A stretch of DNA of 11,731 nucleotides, taken from NCBI GenBank assembly GCA_022790905.1, contig JAAVYC010000143.1:1-11731 (forward strand), in the 5' to 3' direction. This DNA comes from Lachnospiraceae bacterium. Lineage in GTDB: Bacteria; Bacillota; Clostridia; Lachnospirales; Lachnospiraceae. Made by a program: the position numbers and the translations under genes. Below are positions 1 through 7,059 of the stretch, in pieces. Position 1 is the first letter of the stretch. Each line of letters starts with the position of its first letter. Under the pieces are notes generated by a model. The model saw only the letters and a list, made by a program, of their open reading frames with translations. It did no database searches and had not been told where the DNA came from.

Positions 1-1404
1 AATGTGGTTTATGGGGAAAATGAGTCGGGAAAATCAACGTTACATACCTTTTTGCTTGCCATGTTGTTTGGAATGGAGAAATCTAGGGGAAGAGGTGCAA
101 AAAGGGATCGCTATACACAGTATGAGCCCTGGAATGCCGCTAATTTTTACAGCGGTGAGATGGAGTTTGAGGTAGATGGAAAACCGTTTCGTTTAGAGCG
201 TAATTTTTACCATAAAGAAAAACAGACAGTACTTATGAATCTAAACGATGGAGAGTGCTTATCAGAAGAATATGGGGATTTGCAGATTCTTTTGGGCGGT
301 ATGACAAAAGGCATGTATGAGAGTACACATTGTATTTCTCAGACGGGTATCATACCTGGAAAGGAGCTCGCGCTTTTTGTACAGAACAGCATGGCGAATG
401 CAGCAAATACTGGAGATGGAAGTTTACAGGTAGCTCAGGCGATATCACAGCTTTCAAAAAAGAAGTCTCAGACGGCAAAAGAATTAAAAGAAGAAATGAA
501 AAAAAGAGAACATCAGATAGAAAAGCTTCAGATAGAAAGAGAGTTTTTGGAAGAGGAGATAGAGAAACAGGGGACAGAAAAGGAACAGAAAGATCCGAGT
601 TTGGATGGAAAGCAAAACAGCGCCAGAGATTCAGACAGGAAGGTATACCGAATGATCTTTGTGTTGGAGTGCTTTTTGGCGGCTGTCTGGTTTTTATTCT
701 GTGCTCTTAATAAAATGTTATTGGTAACAGCTATTGCAGGAGGAGCTTTGATATTTCCATTGGCAGCAATGTGTCTGTTGGTTTTTTATAGGGCGGGAGA
801 GTTTCGGTTTGTCAAAAAGAGAGGGAAAGATCAAAATGAAGAGGGAAAATGGGAGTTATGGGAAAAGCAGACGAGATTATTTAATGTTTTAGAGTCCCAG
901 ACAGAATTGGAAATGCCAACAGAGAGGGAGATAGAATTACAGCAGGATCTGACAGCCTATGATATTGCAAATCGGACCATTCGCATGCTCACAGGTGAGA
1001 TTTATGAAGATTTAGGAGATCAGATTAATAGCAGGACATCTGAGATTCTTTCCGAATTGACCCGTGGGCGTTATGACAGGATTGCGATCAATGAAAAAAT
1101 GGAGGTATTGGTTTATACCCAGAACCAGGAATGTCGTCCAGAACAGCTCAGCACGGGAACATTGGAACAGATTTATTTTGCTCTGCGTATCAGTTTAGGA
1201 GAGATGTTTTCGCGAGATGAACAGATGCCATTTTTATTAGATGAGACTTTTGCCAGATATGACGAGAAGCGCATTCGGCAAGCGCTGAATTGGTTGGGCA
1301 GACAAAAAAGGCAGATGATACTTTTTACTTGTCAGAAACGAGAGATTGAATATTTAGAGGATTTGGGAATTCCTTTTGATAAAATAGAGCTGGAAGGAAG
1401 TTGA
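1..1404 (+). CDS. Rad50/YhaN-like AAA ATPase with central membrane segments, 5'-truncated by the window edge
   Basis: The open frame runs in from base 1, so the true start and perhaps 25-30 residues lie upstream. A Walker A motif GENESGKST sits at visible residues 5-13. A charged coiled-coil-like stretch follows at about 145-200. Two hydrophobic segments come next at about 218-236 and 239-263. After a second charged stretch comes an ABC-type head with signature LSTGT near 383 and Walker B MPFLLDETF near 409-417. This split-ATPase layout is that of the SbcC/Rad50/YhaN family, and the membrane pair inside the coiled coil resembles Bacillus YhaN-like proteins. Relatives are often encoded beside an SbcD/YhaO-like phosphoesterase, so such a gene may lie just upstream. 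The role is probably in DNA-end processing or repair near the membrane, but this is inferred. The protein is short for the family, with a reduced coiled coil. Its TGA lies one base before the next ATG, indicating translational coupling. Confidence 0.82.
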   Translation, partial: NVVYGENESGKSTLHTFLLAMLFGMEKSRGRGAKRDRYTQYEPWNAANFYSGEMEFEVDGKPFRLERNFYHKEKQTVLMNLNDGECLSEEYGDLQILLGGMTKGMYESTHCISQTGIIPGKELALFVQNSMANAANTGDGSLQVAQAISQLSKKKSQTAKELKEEMKKREHQIEKLQIEREFLEEEIEKQGTEKEQKDPSLDGKQNSARDSDRKVYRMIFVLECFLAAVWFLFCALNKMLLVTAIAGGALIFPLAAMCLLVFYRAGEFRFVKKRGKDQNEEGKWELWEKQTRLFNVLESQTELEMPTEREIELQQDLTAYDIANRTIRMLTGEIYEDLGDQINSRTSEILSELTRGRYDRIAINEKMEVLVYTQNQECRPEQLSTGTLEQIYFALRISLGEMFSRDEQMPFLLDETFARYDEKRIRQALNWLGRQKRQMILFTCQKREIEYLEDLGIPFDKIELEGS

Positions 1405-1405
1405 G

Positions 1406-3643
1406 ATGTCAAAACGCAAAAAGAAGAAAAAAAACCGGGGTTTTCGGTTTTTCGTAAAAGTACAGATTATATTAATTTTACTTGTTTTAGCGGGGCTTGC
1501 TTTTTACTTTTTTGGAGGGTATGCGAAAAAAATCGGGGATTTAAAATCAGAGGCATATGATTATGTTCGCTCTTCCTCGGAGGAAACGTTCCGTTCCTCC
1601 GAAACGAGTCTGGTCTATGATTCGAATGGAGATTTGATTTCTGTCTTAAAGGGAGAAAAGGATGTATATTATCTGGAATACGAAGATATTCCAACAGATG
1701 TCTGTTCGGCGATTATCACGATAGAGGACAAGAAATTTTATCAGCATCACGGGGTGGACTTTAAGGGAATCCTGCGCGCCGTGAAAGCAATGATTGAGAA
1801 TGGCAAGGTGACGCAGGGAGCCTCGACAATTACCCAGCAGCTTGCGAGAAATATTTTTTTGACACAGGAAAAGACCTGGGAACGAAAAGTAGAAGAGATG
1901 TTTATTGCAACGGAGATGGAGCGGGTCTATACCAAAGAACAAATCTTAGAATATTATTTGAATAATATCTATTTTGGAAATGGTTATTATGGAATCCAGG
2001 CTGCAAGCAAAGGATATTTTAATACAGAAGTAAAAAATCTGGATTTATCCCAGATTGCATTTTTATGTGCAATCCCGAATAATCCAACGCTTTATGATCC
2101 GGTCACAAATCCACAAAATACGATAAAAAGAAGAGACCGAATACTGAATCAGATGGAAGAGGACGGAAAAATATCTGAGACGGTCTGTGAGGAGGCAAAA
2201 GCAGAAGCCATGATGCTAGAACGTCCTCAAAATATTAAGAATGATTATGTAGAGACTTATACGTATTATTGTGCGACGCGTGCGTTGATGGCGAAAGAGG
2301 GATTTCGTTTTAAGTACGATTTTAAAAGCGCAGCGGAGAAAGAGTCATATCAGATGCAGTATGAGAGTTTGTATGAAATTTGTAATAAAAAACTTTATAC
2401 AGAAGGGTATCGAATTTATACATCGGTTGATCTGAGTATGCAACAGGAACTCCAGAATTCCATTGATATAGCTTTACAGGAATATACAGAGGTCAATGAA
2501 GAGGGGATTTATACGCTGCAAAGTGCGGCAGTCTGTATGGATAATCAGTCCGGATATGTCAAGGCAATTGTAGGCGGGCGCAGTCAGGACTACAATGGAT
2601 ATACGATTAATCGTGCGTATAAAAGTTTTCGTCAGCCAGGAAGCTCCATAAAACCGCTTTTAGTCTATACGCCGGCTTTAGAAAATGACTATACCCCAGA
2701 TTCAGAAGTAGTGGATGCTCCGATTGAGGATGGTCCATCAAATTCGGACGGAAGTTATGCCGGTTCTATGACGCTTCGCAGGGCTGTAGAATTGTCGAAG
2801 AATACGGTGGCATGGAATCTATTGGAGGAGATGTCGCCGGAAAAAGGCTTGTCCTATTTGGAAAAAATGAATTTTTCAAGATTAGACGAAAATGATAAGC
2901 GGCCTGCTGCTGCGCTAGGAGGATTCACAAATGGTATCTCTCCTCTTGAGATGGCAGCCGGTTATGCTACGATTGAAAATGATGGATTGTATAGAGAGCC
3001 AACTTGCATTTTAAAAATTACAGATTCTGATGGAGAGACAATTTTAAGTACCAAACAGGAGGAGACAGCAGTCTATCGGGAGAATGCCGCACGGACGATG
3101 ACAGATATCCTAAAAGGAGTTTTGACGAACGGTACAGGAAGAGGCCTTAGTCTTTCTGGAATGCCTTGTGCGGGTAAGACCGGAACGACAAACGACAATA
3201 AGGATGGATGGTTTGTGGGATATACCAGATATTATACGACGAGTGTATGGGTAGGATATGATATGCCAAGAACTCTAGACGGCTTGTCGGGCGCTACCTA
3301 CCCAGGAAATATCTGGAAAAATTTTATGGAGAAAGTTCACGTGGGATTGCCGGCACAGGAATTTTTGACTTATGCATCAAAGAAAAAGGAACCGGAAGAG
3401 CCGGTGGAGCCGGAACCTTTAGAACAGGGGGATCAGCCGGATGAGAATGTGCCGGAGGATTCTCAACCTGAGACAACAGAGGAACAGCCGCCTGTGCCAG
3501 AAGACAATACACAAGTGCCACAGGTTCCGCAGGAAGATGGAGAACAGCAGCCGCCTGTGCCAGAGGACGTCGGACAACCTGAAGTACCTGCACAGGAGGA
3601 TGAGACAGAGATTCCGGAGGGGGAGGAACCCCAGACGGAGTAA
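1406..3643 (+). CDS. Class A penicillin-binding protein (bifunctional transglycosylase/transpeptidase)
   Basis: This 745-residue protein polymerises lipid II and cross-links peptidoglycan on the outer face of the membrane. A basic cytoplasmic start (MSKRKKKKKN) precedes one membrane anchor at about 17-38. The GT51 domain shows EDKKFYQHHG with catalytic Glu107, then QGASTITQQLARN at 137-149 and later family blocks up to about 230. The transpeptidase domain has all three active-site motifs: SSIK at 413-416 (nucleophile Ser413), SKN at 464-466 and KTGT at 591-594. The last 85 residues or so are a low-complexity acidic Pro/Glu/Gln tail with an internal repeat, probably an extended extracellular spacer. 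The start is one base after the upstream stop, with GGAAGG-type purines before it, so it is probably coupled to the ATPase gene. It belongs to the PBP1A family; a specific gene symbol is not justified. Confidence 0.95.
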   Translation: MSKRKKKKKNRGFRFFVKVQIILILLVLAGLAFYFFGGYAKKIGDLKSEAYDYVRSSSEETFRSSETSLVYDSNGDLISVLKGEKDVYYLEYEDIPTDVCSAIITIEDKKFYQHHGVDFKGILRAVKAMIENGKVTQGASTITQQLARNIFLTQEKTWERKVEEMFIATEMERVYTKEQILEYYLNNIYFGNGYYGIQAASKGYFNTEVKNLDLSQIAFLCAIPNNPTLYDPVTNPQNTIKRRDRILNQMEEDGKISETVCEEAKAEAMMLERPQNIKNDYVETYTYYCATRALMAKEGFRFKYDFKSAAEKESYQMQYESLYEICNKKLYTEGYRIYTSVDLSMQQELQNSIDIALQEYTEVNEEGIYTLQSAAVCMDNQSGYVKAIVGGRSQDYNGYTINRAYKSFRQPGSSIKPLLVYTPALENDYTPDSEVVDAPIEDGPSNSDGSYAGSMTLRRAVELSKNTVAWNLLEEMSPEKGLSYLEKMNFSRLDENDKRPAAALGGFTNGISPLEMAAGYATIENDGLYREPTCILKITDSDGETILSTKQEETAVYRENAARTMTDILKGVLTNGTGRGLSLSGMPCAGKTGTTNDNKDGWFVGYTRYYTTSVWVGYDMPRTLDGLSGATYPGNIWKNFMEKVHVGLPAQEFLTYASKKKEPEEPVEPEPLEQGDQPDENVPEDSQPETTEEQPPVPEDNTQVPQVPQEDGEQQPPVPEDVGQPEVPAQEDETEIPEGEEPQTE
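3485..3564 (+). repeat. Degenerate internal repeat in the tail-coding end of the PBP gene
   Basis: The 17-base string CAGCCGCCTGTGCCAGA occurs at 3485-3501 and again exactly at 3548-3564, 63 bases (21 codons) apart. Each copy encodes the peptide QPPVPED in the Pro/Glu-rich tail. The in-frame period suggests tail growth by slippage or unequal recombination, so tail length could vary between strains. That variability is inferred. Confidence 0.75.
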
Positions 3644-3677
3644 ATGGCAGAAAAAGGCGATGGAAAAGAGGAGAAAA

Positions 3678-4625
3678 ATGAAAAAATATAGCTTTGGAGT
3701 AGATGTCGGGGGAACTACAATAAAAATGGGTTTTTTTGACGTAGACGGGGAATTGTTAAAAAAATGGGAAATTAAGACCAGAAAAAGGAATGGCGGAAGT
3801 GAGATTTTAGAGGACATCGCAGAACAAATTCAAAAAACACTTGCGCAGAGAAATATTTCCAAAGATGAGGTGAAAGGAATAGGCCTTGGTGTGCCAGGGC
3901 CGGTGAGAGCAGATGGAACGGTGGTCAAATGCATCAATCTTGGATGGGATGTCTTTAATGTTGAGGAAGCACTTGCTAGGAAGACGGATTTGCAGGTGAA
4001 ATCTGGAAATGATGCAAACCTCGCAGCGCTTGGCGAGATGTGGAAAGGAGGAGGAAAAGGTTATAGAGATCTTCTGCTTGTGACGCTTGGAACTGGTGTG
4101 GGAGGCGGCATCGTGGTGGAAGGAAAAATGCTGTCGGGTTCTAACGGAGCGGCAGGCGAGATTGGCCATATGATTGTCAATGAGAATGAGACGGAAACAT
4201 GTGCCTGTGGAAAACGAGGATGTGTGGAGCAATATGCTTCTGCGACAGGAATTGCCCGTATGGCGCAAAAGGCTCTCACAGAATATAAACAGGAAACGGT
4301 TCTTCAAAAAGTAGACCGTCTTACGGCGAAAAATATTTTCGATGCAGCAAAGCAGGGGGATGATTTTGCATTAGAACAAGTAGAAAAAATGGGTAAAATC
4401 CTTGGAACTGCAATAGCGAATACCGCCTGTGTGACCAATCCGGAAGTGATTGTGATCGGTGGAGGAGTGTCCAAAGCCGGAAAAATATTAATTGATGTCC
4501 TGGAAAAATATTTTCAGAAAAGAACGTTCCATGCCTGTTCGAATGCAAAATTTGCGCTCGCAGAGTTGGGAAATGATGCAGGAATTTACGGGGGCGCTTA
4601 TCTGATTGGAGATGTTGGGAGGTAG
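3678..4625 (+). CDS. ROK-family sugar kinase, probable glucokinase
   Basis: This 315-residue cytoplasmic kinase most likely phosphorylates glucose at C6 using ATP. It has the N-terminal phosphate-binding motif GVDVGGTTIKMG at 7-18, the catalytic Asp112 in SGNDANLAALGE, and a second glycine-rich loop LGTGVGGGIV at 137-146. The ROK zinc signature comprises His164 in EIGHM and CACGKRGC with Cys175, Cys177 and Cys182. The C-terminal part has VIVIGGGVSKAG at 258-269. There is no N-terminal helix-turn-helix, so it is a kinase rather than a NagC/XylR-type repressor. The ATG at 3678 is preferred because AGAGGAG lies 4 bases upstream and the protein then begins at the usual point. The frame is open further upstream (from 3441), but that part overlaps the PBP tail out of frame. 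Substrate specificity (glucose versus N-acetylmannosamine or fructose) cannot be settled from sequence. Confidence 0.92.
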   Translation: MKKYSFGVDVGGTTIKMGFFDVDGELLKKWEIKTRKRNGGSEILEDIAEQIQKTLAQRNISKDEVKGIGLGVPGPVRADGTVVKCINLGWDVFNVEEALARKTDLQVKSGNDANLAALGEMWKGGGKGYRDLLLVTLGTGVGGGIVVEGKMLSGSNGAAGEIGHMIVNENETETCACGKRGCVEQYASATGIARMAQKALTEYKQETVLQKVDRLTAKNIFDAAKQGDDFALEQVEKMGKILGTAIANTACVTNPEVIVIGGGVSKAGKILIDVLEKYFQKRTFHACSNAKFALAELGNDAGIYGGAYLIGDVGR

Positions 4626-4630
4626 TTTGC

Positions 4631-5068
4631 GTGAAAGTATCCACAAAGGGAAGATATGCATTGAGGCTTATGGTAGACCTTGCGATGAATGAAAATGGAA
4701 AATTTATTGCGTTAAAGGATGTATCAGAGCGACAGAAAATCTCGATCAAATATTTGGAACAGATTGTGACACCTCTCAATCGTGCGAATCTGTTAAAAAG
4801 CGGGCGAGGAGCACAGGGAGGATACCGCCTTGCTAAGAATGCGGCTGATTATACGGTGGGAGATATTTTGCGCGCAATTGAGGGGAGTTTTGCTCCGATT
4901 GCGTGTCTGGAGGATGAAAGAAATCAATGCGAAAATTATGATACCTGTGCAACAGTTGAATTCTGGGAAGGATTATATCGTGTTGTAAACGAGTATCTGG
5001 ATGGCACAACGCTCTATGATTTATTGGAAGTTCAGAAGTCGAAAATGGGCGGAAATTATTACATTTAG
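4631..5068 (+). CDS. Rrf2-family transcriptional regulator with three-cysteine cluster (IscR-like)
   Basis: This 145-residue protein has the typical Rrf2 length and opening (KVSTKGRYALRLMVDLA). A winged helix-turn-helix at about 25-68 includes ISIKYLEQI and the wing SGRGAQGGYRL. Cys92, Cys100 and Cys106 lie in the loop after the DNA-binding domain (C-x7-C-x5-C), where IscR-type members bind a [2Fe-2S] cluster. It is therefore probably a sensor of Fe-S status or redox, rather than a cysteine-free CymR type. It starts with GTG; GGGAGG at 4617-4622 overlaps the end of the ROK gene, whose stop is 5 bases upstream. Rrf2 genes in clostridia often precede nifS/nifU, but here the next feature is a tRNA. 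The target genes are unknown. Confidence 0.9.
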   Translation: MKVSTKGRYALRLMVDLAMNENGKFIALKDVSERQKISIKYLEQIVTPLNRANLLKSGRGAQGGYRLAKNAADYTVGDILRAIEGSFAPIACLEDERNQCENYDTCATVEFWEGLYRVVNEYLDGTTLYDLLEVQKSKMGGNYYI

Positions 5069-5071
5069 CAC

Positions 5072-5100
5072 TGGACAAAATAAAAAATGTATGATAATAT
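5072..5100 (+). promoter_or_regulatory. Probable promoter of the tRNA-Pro gene
   Basis: A TGGACA -35-like box at 5072-5077 is followed after 17 bases by TAATAT at 5095-5100. An overlapping TATAAT at 5098-5103 has a longer spacer. Transcription would start near 5107, about 20 bases before the mature tRNA. The site lies right after the Rrf2 stop codon. Confidence 0.55.
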
Positions 5101-5129
5101 AATTGAGCACGATTTTTAGTTGTATTTTA

Positions 5130-5203
5130 CGATGCGTGGCTCAGTTTGGTAGAGCGCTGCGTTCGGGACGCAGAGGTCGCAGGTTCAAATCCTGTCGCAT
5201 CGA
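5130..5203 (+). tRNA. tRNA-Pro (anticodon CGG)
   Basis: A complete cloverleaf can be folded by eye. The 7-bp acceptor stem pairs CGATGCG (5130-5136) with CGCATCG (5196-5202), with discriminator A5203. The D stem is GCTC/GAGC. The anticodon stem CTGCG/CGCAG encloses loop TTCGGGA, giving anticodon CGG (reads CCG). The variable loop is AGGTC, and the T arm is GCAGG-TTCAAAT-CCTGT. CCA is not encoded and must be added. The CGG isoacceptor is usually a secondary proline tRNA, and tRNA 3' ends are common integration sites, which bears on the odd region that follows. Confidence 0.95.
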
Positions 5204-5206
5204 CTA

Positions 5207-5278
5207 AAGCCTTATTTTACGAAGGCTTGAGGGAATCATCAAGGATAGAAAAATTACTTAAGTTTACTTAAGATTTTT
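5207..5278 (+). terminator. Hairpins downstream of tRNA-Pro, probable terminator region
   Basis: Right after the tRNA, AAGCCTT (5207-5213) pairs perfectly with AAGGCTT (5222-5228), but no T-run follows. A second, AT-rich hairpin lies at 5249-5278: AAAAAT and CTTAAG pair with CTTAAG and ATTTTT around a TTTA loop, with a two-base bulge. It ends in a run of T on the plus strand and A-rich flanks on the other, so it could act in both directions, between the tRNA and the minus-strand relic. Its low GC makes it weak. Confidence 0.45.
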
Positions 5279-5446
5279 GCGTCGGAGCAGTAACTTTCGC
5301 ATTTCTTTCTTTGATGATTTTTTGTTTTTCAGTAGGGTTGACGTATCATAAGTATCATATATTTCGTTCACTTCGGGAGTATAGCCAAGCATATTTGCTA
5401 TCATAATTATCGGAACACCGTTTCTTCTTTCTAAATAGAAACGAGC
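5264..5446 (-). pseudogene. Decayed reading-frame tail (about 60 codons), family not recognised
   Basis: On the minus strand an open stretch runs from just after a TAA (5449-5447) to a TAA ending at 5264. It reads as coherent protein (FYLERRNGVPIIMIANMLGY, then a Tyr/Asp-rich segment and a very basic end, KKEMRKLLLRRKNLK). The first ATG inside it is at 5404 and has no ribosome site in front. A gene end without a beginning suggests a remnant. The charged C-terminus and position next to a tRNA would fit the end of an integrase or another mobile-element protein, but no catalytic motif remains and I do not recognise the family. It could also be chance open frame. About 300 bases around it hold only hairpins. 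Confidence 0.35.
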
Positions 5447-5474
5447 TTAAAGCTAAACAATTCTCCAATAAAAT

Positions 5475-5532
5475 AAGGCAGTTGTTGTGAAAAACGGACT
5501 GTTTCCACCGGTTATTCACAATCAACTGCCTT
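5475..5532 (-). terminator. Strong hairpin terminator of the beta-lactamase-family gene
   Basis: AAGGCAGTTG (5475-5484) pairs with CAACTGCCTT (5523-5532), and TTGTGAA (5485-5491) pairs with TTCACAA (5515-5521). This gives a 17-bp stem with one bulged base and a 23-base loop. Read on the minus strand the stem is followed by TATTTTATT, a U-rich tail. It lies about 100 bases beyond the stop of the minus-strand gene, as expected for its terminator. Confidence 0.65.
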
Positions 5533-5630
5533 TGGTTAATGAATATCAAGTTTTTTTCTATACGAAAGCTTTTCATGGTTGCTTTCTGGATATTTTTTCA
5601 AGAGTACACTGTCAGCAACCCATTCGCATC

Positions 5631-6857
5631 TTAATCTAAAACTGCACTGCTGGCAACTGATAAAGCCTGTTCCTGGATTTTCCATGAAGGTGGCTCTGGC
5701 GAACATTGACTCATAAATATAGTAAGCATATCTTTTTGTGGATAAATATTAAATACAGTACCCCAATAACCATGCCAACCCCAAGAACCATTTCCCATAT
5801 AATTGAAAGTTGTATTATATTCTTCCTGTACATTGGCCATATATCCCCAAGCGTGTCCATAGAATTGATCTCTTTTACTTCCTACATGATTCATGGAAAT
5901 TAATTCAACTGCATGTCTGCTGATGATACGAACTCCATCTAATTCCCCACCGTTAAGAAGCATTTGTGCAAAGCGAAAATAATCGTATGTAGTACCCATT
6001 AATCCGCCTGCACAGTTGAAAAACTTTTTATTTGTTCCAAATGGCACACGAGTGTCATCTGTACCTGGCACATCAAGTTCTGTAAGTTTTTCCCCTGTTC
6101 CAGCAGCGTAAACATAAGGAAAACGATCCCATTTTTCTTTGCTTGGGAAAAAAGCAGTATCTTCCATGCCCAATGGTTCAAATATGTTCTTTTGCAAATA
6201 TTCATCTAATGGCAATCCTGATACAATTTCAACAATTCGGGCAACTGTCAGCATGGACGAGTTAGAGTACTCCCATATTTCACCAGGTTGTGCCGCCAAT
6301 GGTAATGGAGCTAACAAATTAATATATTCTTCTAATGTCAGATCAAGATCATGCATGGCATCATTGATTCCGGCATCTCTCATACATGCAGCGCTATAAT
6401 CACGTCCTGGATCTCCTGATGACCATGTAGATACAATGCCGGATGTCATGGCCAATATATCATGGACAGTTATTTCACGAACGGCATCAACAAGTTGAAC
6501 TTTGTCATCGACTACTTTTGCAACTTTTTTTGAGGCAAATGCAGGGATATAGCGTGAAACAGGATCTGAAATCATTATTTTTCCTTGATCTACTAATTGC
6601 ATTAAGGCAACTGTACCAACCATTTTAGACATGGAGGCTAAACGGAACATACATTCTGTATCCATAGCCTTGTCTTCATCTGCATTTCCATATGCTTTAA
6701 AATGAGCTATTTTTCCATGGCGAGCCACCAAAACAACAGCACCTTTTAATGTTTTATCATCAAATGCTTTTTTCATTACTTCCTCATAGTTATTCAACAC
6801 AGATGATGATAGCCCAATTTCTTCTGGGTTGGAAATTAATTCCTTATATTCTCGCAT
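5631..6857 (-). CDS. Serine beta-lactamase/esterase-family hydrolase (class C / EstB-like)
   Basis: This 408-residue protein of the beta-lactamase superfamily (Pfam Beta-lactamase type) shows the SxxK motif as SMSK at 75-78 (nucleophile Ser75, base Lys78). It also has the YxN motif YSN at 197-199 and a C-terminal WHGYWGT block at 361-367, which takes the place of KTG as in EstB-like esterases. There is no signal peptide, so it is probably cytoplasmic and more likely an esterase or peptidase than a true antibiotic-resistance enzyme. The start is firm: AAGGAGGAGG lies 7 bases before the ATG on the minus strand. It is the only complete minus-strand gene here and is flanked by long AT-rich spacers. 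It has its own promoter and terminator, which together suggest an independently acquired gene. The physiological substrate cannot be deduced. Confidence 0.9.
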   Translation of the reverse strand: MREYKELISNPEEIGLSSSVLNNYEEVMKKAFDDKTLKGAVVLVARHGKIAHFKAYGNADEDKAMDTECMFRLASMSKMVGTVALMQLVDQGKIMISDPVSRYIPAFASKKVAKVVDDKVQLVDAVREITVHDILAMTSGIVSTWSSGDPGRDYSAACMRDAGINDAMHDLDLTLEEYINLLAPLPLAAQPGEIWEYSNSSMLTVARIVEIVSGLPLDEYLQKNIFEPLGMEDTAFFPSKEKWDRFPYVYAAGTGEKLTELDVPGTDDTRVPFGTNKKFFNCAGGLMGTTYDYFRFAQMLLNGGELDGVRIISRHAVELISMNHVGSKRDQFYGHAWGYMANVQEEYNTTFNYMGNGSWGWHGYWGTVFNIYPQKDMLTIFMSQCSPEPPSWKIQEQALSVASSAVLD

Positions 6858-6873
6858 ACTATTTCCTCCTCCT

Positions 6874-6900
6874 TTTAAATTATATCTTTAAGTTATATCT
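6874..6900 (-). repeat. Two-copy 13-base tandem repeat upstream of the hydrolase gene
   Basis: On the plus strand TTTAAATTATATC (6874-6886) is followed at once by TTTAAGTTATATC (6887-6899), differing at one base. It lies between the probable promoter and the ribosome site of the minus-strand gene, so it would be in its 5' leader. It may be an operator or simply AT-rich slippage; function is unknown. Confidence 0.5.
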
Positions 6901-6913
6901 TCTATAATTAAAT

Positions 6914-6922
6914 ATTATATCA
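6914..6922 (-). promoter_or_regulatory. Probable extended -10 promoter of the hydrolase gene
   Basis: On the minus strand the sequence TGATATAAT forms a perfect extended -10 element (TGnTATAAT), about 57 bases upstream of the start codon. No good -35 box lies 17 bases before it, which the extended -10 can compensate for. The surroundings are very AT-rich, so this is a suggestion. Confidence 0.5.
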
Positions 6923-7024
6923 GCATTTTAATATATATCTGTTGTGTAATAAAACTAAAAAAGCAATATTATATTGTGTTATCGAAACAATTATTTGATA
7001 TAAAATTAAGATTGCAGACTTTTC

Positions 7025-7053
7025 TTGCAATGAGATTCAGGGTATGCTATATT
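7025..7053 (+). promoter_or_regulatory. Strong promoter for a small RNA or leader RNA
   Basis: TTGCAA at 7025-7030 and TATATT at 7048-7053 are separated by exactly 17 bases. TG two bases upstream of the -10 (TGCTATATT) adds an extended element. A 6-bp inverted repeat, ATTGCA (7011-7016) and TGCAAT (7026-7031), overlaps the -35 box and could be an operator. Transcription would begin near 7060. No convincing open frame starts in the next 150 bases, so the product is RNA or a long leader. Confidence 0.65.
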
Positions 7054-7059
7054 ATAGGC

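Noticed and set aside
3441..3677. N-terminal extension of the ROK kinase frame upstream of 3678
   Set aside because: It overlaps the PBP tail out of frame, encodes a low-quality Arg/Gln-rich sequence, and the kinase motif with a good ribosome site begins exactly at 3678.
3324..3817. Minus-strand open frames opposite the PBP tail and the start of the kinase
   Set aside because: They are Pro/Leu-rich mirror images of the repetitive Glu/Pro codons and have no ribosome site or family resemblance.
5512..5520. TTATTCACA as a DnaA box marking an origin
   Set aside because: It is a single copy inside a terminator stem, with no cluster of boxes, no dnaA/dnaN and no plasmid replication gene nearby.
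5355..5576. 73-codon minus-strand frame beyond the hydrolase gene
   Set aside because: It runs through the long terminator hairpin and has no ribosome site; the overlapping frame ending at 5264 looks more like protein, so this is probably a shadow.
5624..5630. TCGCATC as a second copy of the tRNA-Pro 3' end (attachment site)
   Set aside because: Only 7 bases match the tRNA end, which is expected by chance.
5631..6857. Antibiotic-resistance beta-lactamase
   Set aside because: There is no signal peptide and the C-terminal motif is of the esterase-like type, so resistance should not be inferred from the fold alone.
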